Shown here one piece after another: positions 1 to 9,518 of a DNA stretch of 64,000 nt. How positions within the stretch are numbered: the first letter of the stretch is position 1; every line of letters starts with the position of its first letter. A model generated the notes under the pieces. The model had not been told where the DNA came from and searched no databases. It worked only from the letters and a program-made list of their open reading frames with translations. This DNA comes from an uncultured Ruminiclostridium sp. (GTDB taxonomy: Bacteria; Bacillota; Clostridia; Oscillospirales; Ruminococcaceae), in contig CAJTTE010000005.1 in assembly GCA_910579265.1 (NCBI GenBank), positions 79,948 through 143,947 of the forward strand, given 5' to 3'. The position numbers and the translations under genes are program-made.

Positions 1-161
1 TGATTGCGTGTGAATTGCGCAGTCAGATATTTCGTCAGCTTGCATAAATTCGACGCAGGAATACTGACGTATTTCAAGGAGAATTTGTGTAAGCTGACGG
101 AATATATGCAAGCAAGCCGCATGCAAAGTTGTCAGGCGGTCATTGTGCGGTATTGCCTTAA
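1..161 (+). mobile_element. MITE family 1, copy 1 (left end cut by window)
   Basis: This matches four other places in the window (16584-16763, 20021-20201, 35314-35399, 45415-45594). The copy lacks its left inverted end because the window starts inside it. The right end carries the shared inverted terminus reading TCATTGTGCGGTATTGCCTTAA. No transposase is encoded, so it is a non-autonomous element. The small reading frames across it, which recur at each copy, are not genes. Confidence 0.8.
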
Positions 162-204
162 ATTATTATCGTGACTTCATGAACACCACGAATGATTTAA
201 CAAA

Positions 205-243
205 TAAAAAGACGATTATTACTTTTAATAACCGTCTTTTTAT
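205..243. terminator. Intrinsic terminator, probably bidirectional
   Basis: A hairpin with arms AAAAAGACG and CGTCTTTTT extended by TTATTA/TAATAA, with T-runs on both sides. It lies about 20 bases beyond the stop of the minus-strand leucine-rich-repeat gene and would end its transcript. Confidence 0.7.
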
Positions 244-261
244 TTTATAATATCAGCGTTT

Positions 262-1798
262 TTACTTTCTCTTTCTTGAAGCTGCTATTGATACCGCCGC
301 GGCTGCCATCAAAACGGGAATAACCGTTAATGCCACACCTGTCGGTTTGTTTTTATCGGAATCATCATCCTTATCGGTAACAGAGGTTGGTTGATCGGCG
401 GTTTCCGTTCCGGGATCGGTTTCCCCGGGCGTAGTCGTCAATTCATCGGGAGTAGTAGTAATTTCATCGGAAGGAGTGGTTGTTTCAGTGGGCAAATAAG
501 TATATTCAAGCCAGAAAATAACAGGTTCTTCCAGACCGCAGTCATAATGATAGATTATTTTCGTATCATCTTCACCCAAAGCGCCGGGAGTAAAATCGGA
601 AAGTATACCGTCATTTAATTTGGCATTCACCACATCCGTAACCTTGCTTATATCGAATCCGTACTTCTGGAGCTCTTTCAGGTCAAAGCTTGAGCACTGA
701 CCGATATCATATACATTTTCATGTGAATAGAACGATTCCGTATCGAGCTCAGTATTTTTTGACAGATCCAAGGATGTAATATGATTAGCGGAACAATTCA
801 ATTGTCTCAGCTTTAAATTTGAGGATACGTCAAGAGACTTAAGTTCGTTATAACCGCAATTCAGAATTTCAAGCTTCGTGTTATTGCTTACATCAACGGA
901 GGTAAGATTATTAAAGCTGCATTCTAAGCTGACCAATTCAACGTTATTATCTAAATTAAGGCTTTTAAGAGAGTTAATTGAACAGGTCAGATTTGTTAAT
1001 TTTGTATTATGACTGATATCAAAAGATTCAAAATTGTTTTGTTGACAGTAAAGGTAAGTCAGATTGGGAACCTGACTTAAGTCAATTTCCGACAGATTAC
1101 AGCTATGGCATGCCAAAAAAGTCAAATTATCGTTTTCTCCTATTATAACACTGTCAAGCAAGTCATTATTTGAACAGTACAAAGTTTTCAGATCCTTATT
1201 TGCGGAAACATCCAGGCTCTTAAGATTGTTATCGCTTATGCTGAGGTTCTGAAGTAAAGCGTTCCTGCTCAGATCCAGTTCTGAAATCATGTTTTTATCG
1301 CAGGAAATAGAAATCAACGAAGTATTATTGCTTAAATCCAGTTCGGTAAGCTCATTTTCGTCGCACAAAAGCTGTTTAAGATTTATATTTTGACTTAAAT
1401 CGAGTTCTTTTATGTAATTGCCGCCGCCGTTTACAGAATTGTTGCTGCCGCAATTCAGATTTACAAGATCAGTCAGAGCCGTCAAATCAAGCTCGGTTAT
1501 CTCATTATCCTGACAATAAAGAGTAATAAGACGGGTAAAATTTTCAACGCCCTTAAGACTTTTAATTTGCTTTCCGACAACATTTATTTCTTTAACTGCT
1601 GCAATTTCATTAGCGTCAAGTATTCCGTTCTTATCTGTATCAAAGTCGTTGACATATGATCTGAAAGGCGGCATCGGGGAAATTTTCCTCATTAATTGTC
1701 ACTCCGGGGTCAGACGCGGCGGCATAAGATGAGCATGCCAATAACCCCGTTACAGACACAAATGCTGCAACACACGCAATAATTGAACTTTTCTTCAT
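262..1798 (-). CDS. Leucine-rich-repeat surface protein, frameshifted after the signal peptide
   Basis: A secreted, wall-anchored protein of unknown ligand. The uninterrupted frame (262-1692, 476 codons) starts at an internal ATG and lacks a signal peptide. The signal peptide is in another frame from ATG 1798, after a good ribosome site, and reads MKKSSIIACVAAFVSV followed by a lipobox-like LLAC. The two frames join in a conserved motif (INEENFPDAAF then RSYVNDFDTDKNG) if one base is removed near 1661-1667. Domains are an EF-hand-like DTDKNGILDANE, about 14 repeats of the L-x-x-L-x-C-x-x-N type, a Thr/Pro-rich stalk, and a C-terminal NKPTG motif with a hydrophobic segment and an RKRK tail, typical of sortase-anchored proteins. 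As written, the protein would not be exported. Whether the extra base is real or a sequencing error is open. Confidence 0.75.
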
Positions 1799-1846
1799 TT
1801 TAAATACTCCTGTTAAAATTATTTCCGTAGCAAAATCTACATAACA

Positions 1847-1875
1847 ATTATACCGTAGAATCCATAAAAAGTCAA
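1847..1875 (-). promoter_or_regulatory. Sigma-A promoter of the leucine-rich-repeat gene
   Basis: On the minus strand TTGACT, 17 bases, TATAAT, about 50 bases before the ATG at 1798. The presence of this good promoter supports 1798, not 1692, as the true start. Confidence 0.7.
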
Positions 1876-2102
1876 TGTCAAAAAGAGTTGTTATAAAAGC
1901 CTCAATATAAATTCCGCAAAAACAGATTCTAACTGATTTTCGATTATTTGAACCGCAGCATACTTAAAATTCATTTTTAATTTAAAGCATATCTGAAAAC
2001 TAAGAGATTTTGTTGAATAAGCGGAGTTTTCAAGGAATAAAGCGAAGGGTTGTAGTAATATTTCGGGTTTTTTTGGCTAACAAAGCGCCCGAAGTCAGGG
2101 CG

Positions 2103-2289
2103 AATCTGAAAACAAAGCAAATTAGTACAATTATGCTGAAAGCATGGGGATTTCAAGTAAAATGGCGGAGAAACACAAGGGTGTTTCGTAGTTATCCCCT
2201 TAGAATAACTATCCGCATTATTTGACGCGGAAAGCGTCTGAAATTAGCGGAAATCGTGCAATTTGCGGCTTTTCACATAGCCCCCTAAT
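2103..2289 (+). mobile_element. Inverted-end repeat family 2, copy A
   Basis: About 187 bp, similar to 27619-27807, 33210-33395 (opposite strand) and 47603-47789. It begins with ATCTGAAAACAAAGCAAATT and ends with the imperfect inverse, ATTTGCGGCTTTTCACATAG. There is no protein. A second start of the same motif at 1988 suggests a nested or partial copy. It fills most of the 650-bp gap between the leucine-rich-repeat gene and the cysteine desulfurase. Confidence 0.6.
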
Positions 2290-2446
2290 AGAAATTGTTC
2301 AAATTATGACTTTTCTTACAGCCCATAGCTTAAACCCGTTTATATTTTTAATTAAATGGATTTTAAATAAATTTATTCAGTCGATTTTTCGATCATTACG
2401 GTTCTTACATAACTTTTTATAAGCCGCTTCTTATTGATATAAAAAT

Positions 2447-3604
2447 TTATAAGCGCAATTCCCTTAACCTTTTTATTATCTCCGACAGTTCCGTAAGAAA
2501 AATATTTATTTCATTGTAAGTCGTGTATCTGCTCATACTTATCCTTAAGCTTCTTCGTGCGGCATCGCAGGAAAGCCCTAAGGCCCGCAGGACATGAGAC
2601 GGTTCAGAATTTCCGGATGTACAGGCTGAACCGCTGCCTGCGGCAATTCCCTTTAAATCCAGCTGCAATAATAACGACTCACCTTCTATATCATCGAAGC
2701 TGAAATTCATAATTGACGGTACTCGTTTTTCGATATCACCGTTAAAACTGACCCCGCCCATCTTCATCATTTCTTCGATTATATATTCTGATAATTTCAA
2801 ATGACGGGAATATACATCCTTCTTGTTTTTTTCAGCATTTACCATAGCCTCTGCCAACGCTACAATTCCCGCAGTATTTTCCGTTCCGGCTCTTGATCCG
2901 CGTTCCTGTCCGCCTCCTCTTACCATAGGGGTGAGCTTTACTCCGTTTCGACAGTACAATAATCCTACTCCCTTCGGAGCATGAAGCTTATGACCGGAAA
3001 CTGACATGAGATCTATATTGTCCTTTTTCACGTCAATGTAAAGATGAGGTGCGGCCTGAACCGCATCTGTATGAAAAACCACTCCCCTTTCTCTGCATAG
3101 GGCGCCTATTTCTTTTATCGGTTGAATTGTTCCGATTTCGTTATTGACATACATGATCGTCACCAGCGCCGTATTTTCCGTTATAGCGGCTTTAAGATCT
3201 GCGGCCTTTACGATACCGCCTCTATATACCGGAAGATATGTGATCCGAAAACCCTTTTTTTCCAAAAATTTAAGTGTATTCAAAACCGCATGATGCTCAA
3301 AAGCCGATGTGACAATATGATTTTTTCCTTTTTCAAGCATTGAATACGCCGTCGAATATATTGCCCAATTATCGCTTTCGCTTCCTCCCGAAGTAAAATA
3401 TATTTCCGACGGTTCTGCATTTATTGCCCCGGCGCATTGTGAACGTGCATCCCTTATGGCTATTGATGCCTGTCTGCCCGAACTGTATATTGAACTCGGG
3501 TTACCGTAAAAATCCTTAAAATACGGAAGCATGACATCGAATACTTCATCGCTTATTTTAGTTGTGGCGGCATTGTCAAGGTATATTTTATCGCATTGCA
3601 TCAT
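2447..3604 (-). CDS. iscS: Cysteine desulfurase (NifS/IscS family)
   Basis: A PLP enzyme that takes sulfur from L-cysteine and passes it as persulfide to Fe-S cluster or tRNA thiolation partners in the cytosol. The 385-residue length is normal. Visible are the N-terminal YLDNAATT motif, the PLP-lysine in SGHKLHAPKG (about residue 200) and the persulfide cysteine in GSACTSG (about 327). The start is ATG 3604 (or the adjacent ATG 3601) after GGAAAGGTG. No IscU or ThiI gene is adjacent, so the acceptor cannot be named. Azl genes follow upstream on the same strand with about a 70-bp gap. Confidence 0.93.
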   Translation of the reverse strand: MMQCDKIYLDNAATTKISDEVFDVMLPYFKDFYGNPSSIYSSGRQASIAIRDARSQCAGAINAEPSEIYFTSGGSESDNWAIYSTAYSMLEKGKNHIVTSAFEHHAVLNTLKFLEKKGFRITYLPVYRGGIVKAADLKAAITENTALVTIMYVNNEIGTIQPIKEIGALCRERGVVFHTDAVQAAPHLYIDVKKDNIDLMSVSGHKLHAPKGVGLLYCRNGVKLTPMVRGGGQERGSRAGTENTAGIVALAEAMVNAEKNKKDVYSRHLKLSEYIIEEMMKMGGVSFNGDIEKRVPSIMNFSFDDIEGESLLLQLDLKGIAAGSGSACTSGNSEPSHVLRALGLSCDAARRSLRISMSRYTTYNEINIFLTELSEIIKRLRELRL

Positions 3605-3674
3605 TATTCACCTTTCCTTCCATACTTTTTCATTTAAGCAACCCACGACGATTTTCGTAAGGCATTTTATACGC

Positions 3675-3974
3675 CTATATAAGAAAATCCGCTATAAGCG
3701 CTGCGGCGGAAGCCGACAATGCCACCACAATAAGCGGCAAATCAAAATATGCCAGTACGACGGCAACCGCCGTACCTATAACAGCGGTTATAATATTTCC
3801 TGTTGAATAAAAAACGGCAGGAATTGTCATAGCGCTTAAAACCGCATATGGAACATAATAAAGAAAGCTTTTGAAAAATCTCGATTTGATTTTTTTACGA
3901 AAAACGGTAAAAGGAATAACACGTATCAGATAGGTAACGCCTGCCATAACAACAATATAAATTGCAATACTCAT
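3675..3974 (-). CDS. azlD: AzlD-type branched-chain amino acid transport subunit
   Basis: A 99-residue membrane protein with about four hydrophobic segments and the family's N-terminal TYLIRVIPF. AzlD is the small partner of AzlC, and together they export branched-chain amino acids and analogues in Bacillus. The start codon overlaps the stop of azlC by one base (position 3974), so the two are translationally coupled. Confidence 0.9.
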   Translation of the reverse strand: MSIAIYIVVMAGVTYLIRVIPFTVFRKKIKSRFFKSFLYYVPYAVLSAMTIPAVFYSTGNIITAVIGTAVAVVLAYFDLPLIVVALSASAAALIADFLI

Positions 3975-4669
3975 TATTCCTTTTCCTCCTTGAGAGGAAA
4001 TATTGCGGCGGCAAATGCCGAAGCTGCAACAGCGCTTATGATAACGGAAAATCCGGCGCTTATTTCCGTAAAAACATATCTGAATAATATCGAGATTGCA
4101 GCGGCGGCTGCTATTACAAACAGCACCTTAAGACTCTTCCGTGCAGTGGGCAATATGATCGCCAGAAACATTCCGTAAAGCATTATTCCCAATGCATCAG
4201 TAAACATTTGAGGCAACACCGAACCGGCCAGCGCTCCGAAAATAGTACCTGAAGTCCATCCGGAAAAGCCTGCAAGAATAAGGCCGTACATATATGAGGG
4301 CGACAAATTATGAGGCTGTGAGGAAGCCACCGCAAAAATTTCATCTGTAATTCCGTAAGCAGCGAATATTCTGTGAAGAAAGGTAAATTTATCCCCAAGC
4401 TTTTGAGAAAGCGATATGCCCATTAATGCATAACGTATGTTTATTGTAAGCTGCGTAAGCGCCATTTCTACAAGAGATCCTCCCGAGGCAATTACCGATA
4501 CTCCCGCCGCCTGTCCCGCAGAAGTCAAATTGGTTGCTGAGATCATTAATGCCGTCAAAGGAGACAAGCCTGCCCTTACGGCCATTATGCCAAATCCGAA
4601 GGATACCGAAAAATATCCTAAGGCTATGGGTATTCCATGCCTTATGCCTTTTATAAATTCAGAATGCAT
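3974..4669 (-). CDS. azlC: AzlC-type branched-chain amino acid exporter
   Basis: A 231-residue polytopic membrane protein with the family N-terminus GIRHGIPIALGYFSVSFGFG and a conserved NLTSAGQAAG stretch. It forms the large subunit of the AzlCD permease. The ribosome site GGAAAGGATA precedes ATG 4669. No Lrp/AzlB-type regulator is next to it. Confidence 0.9.
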   Translation of the reverse strand: MHSEFIKGIRHGIPIALGYFSVSFGFGIMAVRAGLSPLTALMISATNLTSAGQAAGVSVIASGGSLVEMALTQLTINIRYALMGISLSQKLGDKFTFLHRIFAAYGITDEIFAVASSQPHNLSPSYMYGLILAGFSGWTSGTIFGALAGSVLPQMFTDALGIMLYGMFLAIILPTARKSLKVLFVIAAAAAISILFRYVFTEISAGFSVIISAVAASAFAAAIFPLKEEKE

Positions 4670-4770
4670 AAAAAATATCCTTTCCGGAAAATATCGGTAT
4701 ATATGATAACATATCGCGGAAAAAAATGCAAACTCCGCTTTTAATGTGTGCAGTCATGATCCTCGCGTAT

Positions 4771-4801
4771 AAAAACGGTTATAAAAAAATTATAACCGTT
4801 T
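4771..4801 (-). terminator. Intrinsic terminator
   Basis: AACGGTTATAA and TTATAACCGTT form an 11-bp stem followed on the minus strand by TTTTTATACG. It sits just upstream of azlC and would insulate it from upstream minus-strand transcripts. Confidence 0.55.
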
Positions 4802-5475
4802 CAGCATTATAAACAATAAAGACGGATAAAAATTCACCGGCATAGTCTTCTGATTTGCAGATAAAAATAAAAAATGATCGGCCTTCTTTTGTATTTGAAA
4901 TACATTATGACACTAACAAAAGCTTGTTCATTAAACTGCTCCTCAATATTCTAAAATATCGGCTTAAATGAAGATCATGTATTATTCGGGTCAATTACGT
5001 CCCGGCATTTTTTTATTTTTAACGATATCTAAACGATCCATTATGCTCCATATCATCGATCTGCTTAATATTTTTATTATCATCATTTAATAAATTTGAT
5101 TCCTTTCCTTTGCATATCCTTAAACGAATATATAAATATCTATTTATAAAGATCCGGACAATTATCTTTCCCGACACGCTTAAATGATATATTACTTCGG
5201 ATTTACCTAAACATATCGCTTTGTGCAATTTTAATAGCATCATTTCCGTTTACGCCCAACTTTTTTAAGCGCGACCGATCTCCTGAGCATATATACCAAC
5301 ATTATACGGTCCCGGCAACTTCATGCTTCATGTGATTAATTGTTATTTATATTTTACATACCGGTTTTCGATTATTTGAGGTTACCTGATCATACTGAAA
5401 AATATACCGAAATAAGTTTTTCTTAAATGATAAAACCGTTTATTATCCCGGGAAAAAACTTTTTTCACAAAAAGT

Positions 5476-5507
5476 CCCGGAGAAAACCGTTAAATATTTT
5501 CTCCGGG
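5476..5507 (-). terminator. Intrinsic terminator downstream of the flavodiiron gene
   Basis: A perfect 11-bp stem (CCCGGAGAAAA with TTTTCTCCGGG), followed on the minus strand by ACTTTTTGTG. It lies about 200 bases beyond the stop of the gene at 5712. Confidence 0.6.
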
Positions 5508-5711
5508 CTGTGATCATGTGATCATATGATAAATTTATAAATAAACCTAAAAGCCCTATGATTTGAGAGCTTGTTTTTTAAAATACGCGATATCGTTTAT
5601 TTTTCTTACGAGATCGATTTTTATTAAACCGGAAGGTTATAAAAAGTTATGACTCCGATTTTTAAAAATTACAAAAAGAATTCAAACACATTGTAACGCT
5701 ATGGAAATTTA

Positions 5712-7502
5712 CTATTCTATCGGCTCAAAATCCGCTGCTCCGTGTTTGCAAAGCGGACATATGAAGTCATCGGGAAGCTCGTCTCCTTCATAAACATAGC
5801 CGCATACTTTGCATACAAATCCTTTTTTGCCCTCTGTCTGAGGCTTAGGCTTAACATTTTTCTGATAATAGGTATACGTCATGGTCTCAACGTTTGAAAT
5901 AACGCGTGATTCGGTTATTGCGCATATAAACATTCCATGAGTGCCCAAATCCACATACTGTTCTACTTTAAGAGACATAAACGAATTAATGTATTTTGAG
6001 AGAAATACCATTCCGTTATCCGAACGGAATATCTCCTCTCCCTCAAATTTATCAACATTTCTGCCGCTGTGGAAGCCGAATCTCTGAAATACCGAGAAGG
6101 GGGCATCCTGCGAAAGACAATTTATATTCATTACTCCGCTCTGTTTAATAACATGATGAGAATAATTTTCCTTATTTATCGTAACCGCAATACGATTCGG
6201 AGTATTGGTTACCTGAGTAACAGTGTTTACAATAAGACCGTTATCCTTTTTACCGTCATTGCAGGTAACTACATATAAACCGTATCCGATATTGAATAAA
6301 GCGCTGAGATCATTTTTATTTGCCGTATCACTTTTTCGGGCAAGATAGTCGGTGCTCAGAGCCTCTGCCAGAGCGTCAAGCTTTTCCTTGCTTTCATCGC
6401 CAAGTGCGGATTTTATCGTAACTACTGGTTCAACGAACGTAAGTTTTTTGCTTCCCTCAAGCATCTGCTTCATGGTTTTTGCGGCAAGCGGAGCCCAAGA
6501 ACCGTTTTCTATAAAGCCAACCGTGCGGTTCTGGTAATTACGCTCCGTAAGATGTTCTATAAACTCACGCATAAACGGGAAAATCCCCGCATTGTAGGTA
6601 GTAGTCGCAAGAACAAGCTTATTGTATCTGAACGCATCTTCTACTGCCTCAGCCATGTCCTCACGCGCAAGGTCACAAACCACCACCTTCGGGCAGCCAT
6701 TATTTCGGAGCCTTTCCGCAAGCTGTTCCACCGCCTTTTTTGTGTTGCCGTACACGGAAGTATAAGCTATCATAACCCCTTCGCTTTCGGGTTCGTATGA
6801 GGACCACGTATTATACAGCCCGATATAATAGCCTAAATTTTCTTTAAGTACCGGTCCGTGAAGAGGACAGATAATTTGTATATCAAGTCCCGAAGCTTTT
6901 TTCAAAAGGCTTTGTACCTGTGCGCCGTACTTACCCACAATACCGATATAATAGCGGCGTGCCTCACAAGCCCATTCCTCATCGACGTCCAATGCTCCGA
7001 ACTTTCCGAATCCGTCTGCGGAAAACAAAACCTTATCATAACTGTCATAAGTAACGATTACCTCAGGCCAATGAACCATCGGAGCCGCCACAAAGGTGAA
7101 CGTATGCTTTCCCGTAGAAAGAGTATCACCCTCGGCAACCACTATTCGCCTGTCAGAAAAATCAGTGCCGAAAAACTGCTGCATCATAGTAAATGCTTTT
7201 GAACTGGATACTATGGTGGTTTCGGGATAATTTTTCATAAAGTTGGCTATATTTGCGGAGTGATCAGGCTCCATATGCTGAATTATAAGATAATCCGGCT
7301 TGCGGCTTCCCAACGCATTCTGAATATTATCAAGCCATTCATGAGTAAAATGAGCGTCGACCGTATCAAAAATTGCGATCTTATCATCAACGACTGCATA
7401 GGAATTATATGCCATACCGTTAGGCACCGTGTACTGTCCCTCAAAAAGATCAACGCTATGATCGTTTACGCCGATGTAGATTATATCCTTTGTGATTTCC
7501 AT
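5712..7502 (-). CDS. Flavodiiron protein fused to flavin reductase and rubredoxin domains
   Basis: A cytosolic O2 (or NO) reductase that protects anaerobes by reducing O2 to water. The 596-residue chain has four parts. The first is a metallo-beta-lactamase-like diiron domain (about 1-245) with HMEPDHS, MVHWPE, SADGFG and CPLHGP metal-site motifs. The second is a flavodoxin domain (about 250-390) with the FMN loop TSVYGNTKKA. The third is an FMN-binding flavin-reductase-like domain (about 400-550), and the fourth is a C-terminal rubredoxin (about 560-596) with CKVCG and CPLC. In Moorella the last two form a separate protein, high-molecular-weight rubredoxin; here both are fused to the reductase, so electrons could pass along one chain. 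The start at 7502 follows AAGGAAGGATCG. The gene is monocistronic. Whether O2 or NO is the main substrate cannot be told from sequence. Confidence 0.92.
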   Translation of the reverse strand: MEITKDIIYIGVNDHSVDLFEGQYTVPNGMAYNSYAVVDDKIAIFDTVDAHFTHEWLDNIQNALGSRKPDYLIIQHMEPDHSANIANFMKNYPETTIVSSSKAFTMMQQFFGTDFSDRRIVVAEGDTLSTGKHTFTFVAAPMVHWPEVIVTYDSYDKVLFSADGFGKFGALDVDEEWACEARRYYIGIVGKYGAQVQSLLKKASGLDIQIICPLHGPVLKENLGYYIGLYNTWSSYEPESEGVMIAYTSVYGNTKKAVEQLAERLRNNGCPKVVVCDLAREDMAEAVEDAFRYNKLVLATTTYNAGIFPFMREFIEHLTERNYQNRTVGFIENGSWAPLAAKTMKQMLEGSKKLTFVEPVVTIKSALGDESKEKLDALAEALSTDYLARKSDTANKNDLSALFNIGYGLYVVTCNDGKKDNGLIVNTVTQVTNTPNRIAVTINKENYSHHVIKQSGVMNINCLSQDAPFSVFQRFGFHSGRNVDKFEGEEIFRSDNGMVFLSKYINSFMSLKVEQYVDLGTHGMFICAITESRVISNVETMTYTYYQKNVKPKPQTEGKKGFVCKVCGYVYEGDELPDDFICPLCKHGAADFEPIE

Positions 7503-7875
7503 ATTACGATCCTTCCTTTTTGATTTTGTTAAAAGTATTGTACCACGTTTTGGAAGAAAAATAAAGGGGTAAAGAAGAATTTTTAGTCAGATATTTTTAA
7601 AAGCGGTAAAATATAAAAATTCTTTTTTATTTTTATACGGCATTTATCCAACATATATGTTTGAGGGACACTTCATTTCTCAATATGATATCTCTGTTCG
7701 GTAAGCTTCCCGACTTGAGCATAGCTATGCCGCCGCGGAAGCTTGTTTAAGAAAATCTGCGGAAAATATAGATTGCCACTTGCTGCCGATCATCTTATCG
7801 AAGCTTTTACACGTGTTATATTCCGTCAAAGCGTCCAAGACTGCGGTAAGCTCGTCAAGCATGTTCACGAAGGTA

Positions 7876-7904
7876 TTGACATATAACGAAAAAAGATATA
7901 TAAT
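7876..7904 (+). promoter_or_regulatory. Consensus sigma-A promoter for the queuosine-salvage operon
   Basis: TTGACA, 17 bases, TATAAT, a perfect consensus. Transcription would begin near 7911, exactly where the riboswitch aptamer begins. Confidence 0.8.
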
Positions 7905-7910
7905 GTTTTC

Positions 7911-8046
7911 CGGCAGTTCGTAACCATCCTGCCTTGGGAAAAATCCCTAAAACAAAACTAAGGAAGTATAAGAAAACGACTGTTTATTCACAATGTTATT
8001 CGGAATAAACGGTTATGTGCCTTGCGTCCTTAGGGACGCTTTTTTA
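7911..8046 (+). promoter_or_regulatory. PreQ1-I-type riboswitch with transcription terminator
   Basis: The aptamer (7911-7963) has a GGCAG/CTGCC stem enclosing TTCGTAACCATC and, further on, the A-rich tail ACAAAACTAAGGA, both hallmarks of preQ1 class I. An extra small hairpin (GGGA/TCCC) sits between them. The expression platform is a terminator at 8024-8046, GCGTCC-TTAG-GGACGC followed by T7. The terminator's 5' side contains CCTTAG, complementary to the aptamer's CTAAGG, so ligand binding and antitermination can be exclusive. Both downstream genes are queuosine-related, which supports the call. Confidence 0.8.
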
Positions 8047-8052
8047 TTTATT

Positions 8053-8748
8053 ATGGAAAGATACAGTAAAATCAATGAAAAAAGAAAAAGAGAAATCGTG
8101 TTGCTTCGGGGCAAAGGATGCATTTATAAAAAATGTGCGTTCTGCGATTATCATTTGGACAGATGCGATGACGAAACTTTGAATTTCCTGCTTAACCGAA
8201 AAGTGCTTGATAATGTAACGGGTGAATACGGAGATCTGGAAGTAATAAACAGCGGCTCTGTATTTGAACTGGACAATCGAACGCTTGAGCTGATAAAAAG
8301 CATATGTCTTGACAAAAAAATACCGGTGATCCATTTTGAATCTCACTATTTTTATAAAGACCGGATACCGGAGTTAAGAAAACAGTTTTCAGGATTTGAT
8401 ATTAAGATGAAATTAGGTCTTGAGACCTTTGACTATGAGCTTCGGGAAAAATTTCTTAAAAAAGGCATACCCGATTCCGACCCAGAAAAAATAAGCGTTG
8501 ATTTTGACGAAGCCAATTTTCTTTTCGGCATAAAGGGACAAACTGCTGATTCAATGGAAAATGATATTAAACTCGGGCTTTTATTTTTCGACCGAATATG
8601 CATAAATCTTATGTGTCCGAATTCTACGCGGATTTCACCTGACAAGAATGCTGTAAATGAGTTTATGGAAAGACTTTATCCGAAATATAAAAACAACAAA
8701 AGAATTGATATTTTAATTAATAATACCGATTTCGGAGTAGGAGATTAA
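8053..8748 (+). CDS. Radical SAM protein, likely queuine lyase (QueL-like)
   Basis: A 231-residue radical SAM enzyme with an atypical cluster motif, CIYKKCAFC (C-x4-C-x2-C), near residue 20. It lies behind a preQ1 riboswitch and directly before a queuosine-precursor transporter. In Clostridioides difficile the same setting holds QueL, a radical SAM lyase that salvages preQ1 from queuine, and that is my best guess. I chose ATG 8053 because the longer frame from 7993 would run through the terminator hairpin. No strong ribosome site precedes 8053; AGGGA inside the terminator is 16 bases away. Function is inferred from context and fold, not from a diagnostic motif. Confidence 0.7.
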   Translation: MERYSKINEKRKREIVLLRGKGCIYKKCAFCDYHLDRCDDETLNFLLNRKVLDNVTGEYGDLEVINSGSVFELDNRTLELIKSICLDKKIPVIHFESHYFYKDRIPELRKQFSGFDIKMKLGLETFDYELREKFLKKGIPDSDPEKISVDFDEANFLFGIKGQTADSMENDIKLGLLFFDRICINLMCPNSTRISPDKNAVNEFMERLYPKYKNNKRIDILINNTDFGVGD

Positions 8749-8822
8749 CGATACCATTGTCAGTTTCCTAAACGATTTACAAATCTGATATATAAATGAA
8801 AAATGAAAGGAAAAATGATATT

Positions 8823-9518
8823 ATGATAAATGAGCTTTTACTTATAGGATCCTTAATTTTTATTTTCGGCGCGGTGCTTCTCGGATACAGGCTTTTTGGA
8901 AAAACAGGCTTGTACTGCCTTTCCGCAATCGCAACGGTGCTTGCCAACATAGAAGTATTAATACTTATAAACGCTTTTGGGGCGGAACAGACTCTCGGAA
9001 ATGTGCTTTTTGCTTCAACATTTCTGATTACCGACATCCTTTCGGAATGCGAAGGCAAGAAAGCAGCGGGAAAAGCAGTATGGATTGGAATGTTTACATC
9101 GCTGTTCTTCCTTTTGTTAAGCCAAAGCTGGCTTATGTATGTCCCTAATGAAAATGACTGGGCGTCACCCTCGATAAACACTGTGTTCTCAAATACTCCT
9201 CGTATGCTTATAGCTTCATTTGTTGTCTATGCGGCAAGTCAGATGTTTGACGTTTGGCTGTATCACAAATGGTGGAGCTTCACAGAAAAAAGATGCGGTG
9301 ACAAACGGCGTTTCCTTTGGCTAAGAAATAACGGATCAACACTTGTAAGCCAGCTTATAAACACTATGCTATTCACATTTCTTGCATTTTTCGGTAAATA
9401 TGATACCTCCACCCTTATTTCTGTTTTCTTTTCAAGCTATGTCATTTATATTTTTACTTCTCTTCTTGACACTCCCGTTGTTTATCTTGCCCGCAAAATT
9501 CATGATAAAAAAATGTAA
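8823..9518 (+). CDS. yhhQ: Queuosine precursor transporter (YhhQ/VUT family)
   Basis: A 231-residue membrane protein with six or seven hydrophobic segments and family motifs TFLITDILSECEGKKAA and SQLINTMLFTFLAFFG. YhhQ proteins import preQ0, preQ1 or queuine. The start ATG 8823 follows GAAAGGA at the right distance; the longer frame from 8796 has its ribosome site inside the coding sequence. It follows the radical SAM gene by about 75 bases under the same riboswitch. The last codon and stop overlap the promoter element of the next gene. Confidence 0.9.
   Translation: MINELLLIGSLIFIFGAVLLGYRLFGKTGLYCLSAIATVLANIEVLILINAFGAEQTLGNVLFASTFLITDILSECEGKKAAGKAVWIGMFTSLFFLLLSQSWLMYVPNENDWASPSINTVFSNTPRMLIASFVVYAASQMFDVWLYHKWWSFTEKRCGDKRRFLWLRNNGSTLVSQLINTMLFTFLAFFGKYDTSTLISVFFSSYVIYIFTSLLDTPVVYLARKIHDKKM

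Larger units (their letters stand above)
4670..5711. other. 1-kb intergenic gap with two terminators
   Basis: AT-rich with no convincing gene. A 74-codon minus-strand frame at 5019-5243 has no ribosome site or recognisable domain and was not accepted. Hairpins at 4771-4801 and 5476-5507 read as minus-strand terminators. The rest holds nothing I can assign. Confidence 0.5.

Noticed and set aside
7993..8052. Extended N-terminus of the radical SAM protein
   Set aside because: It would be translated across the riboswitch terminator hairpin and T-run; the protein family starts near ATG 8053.
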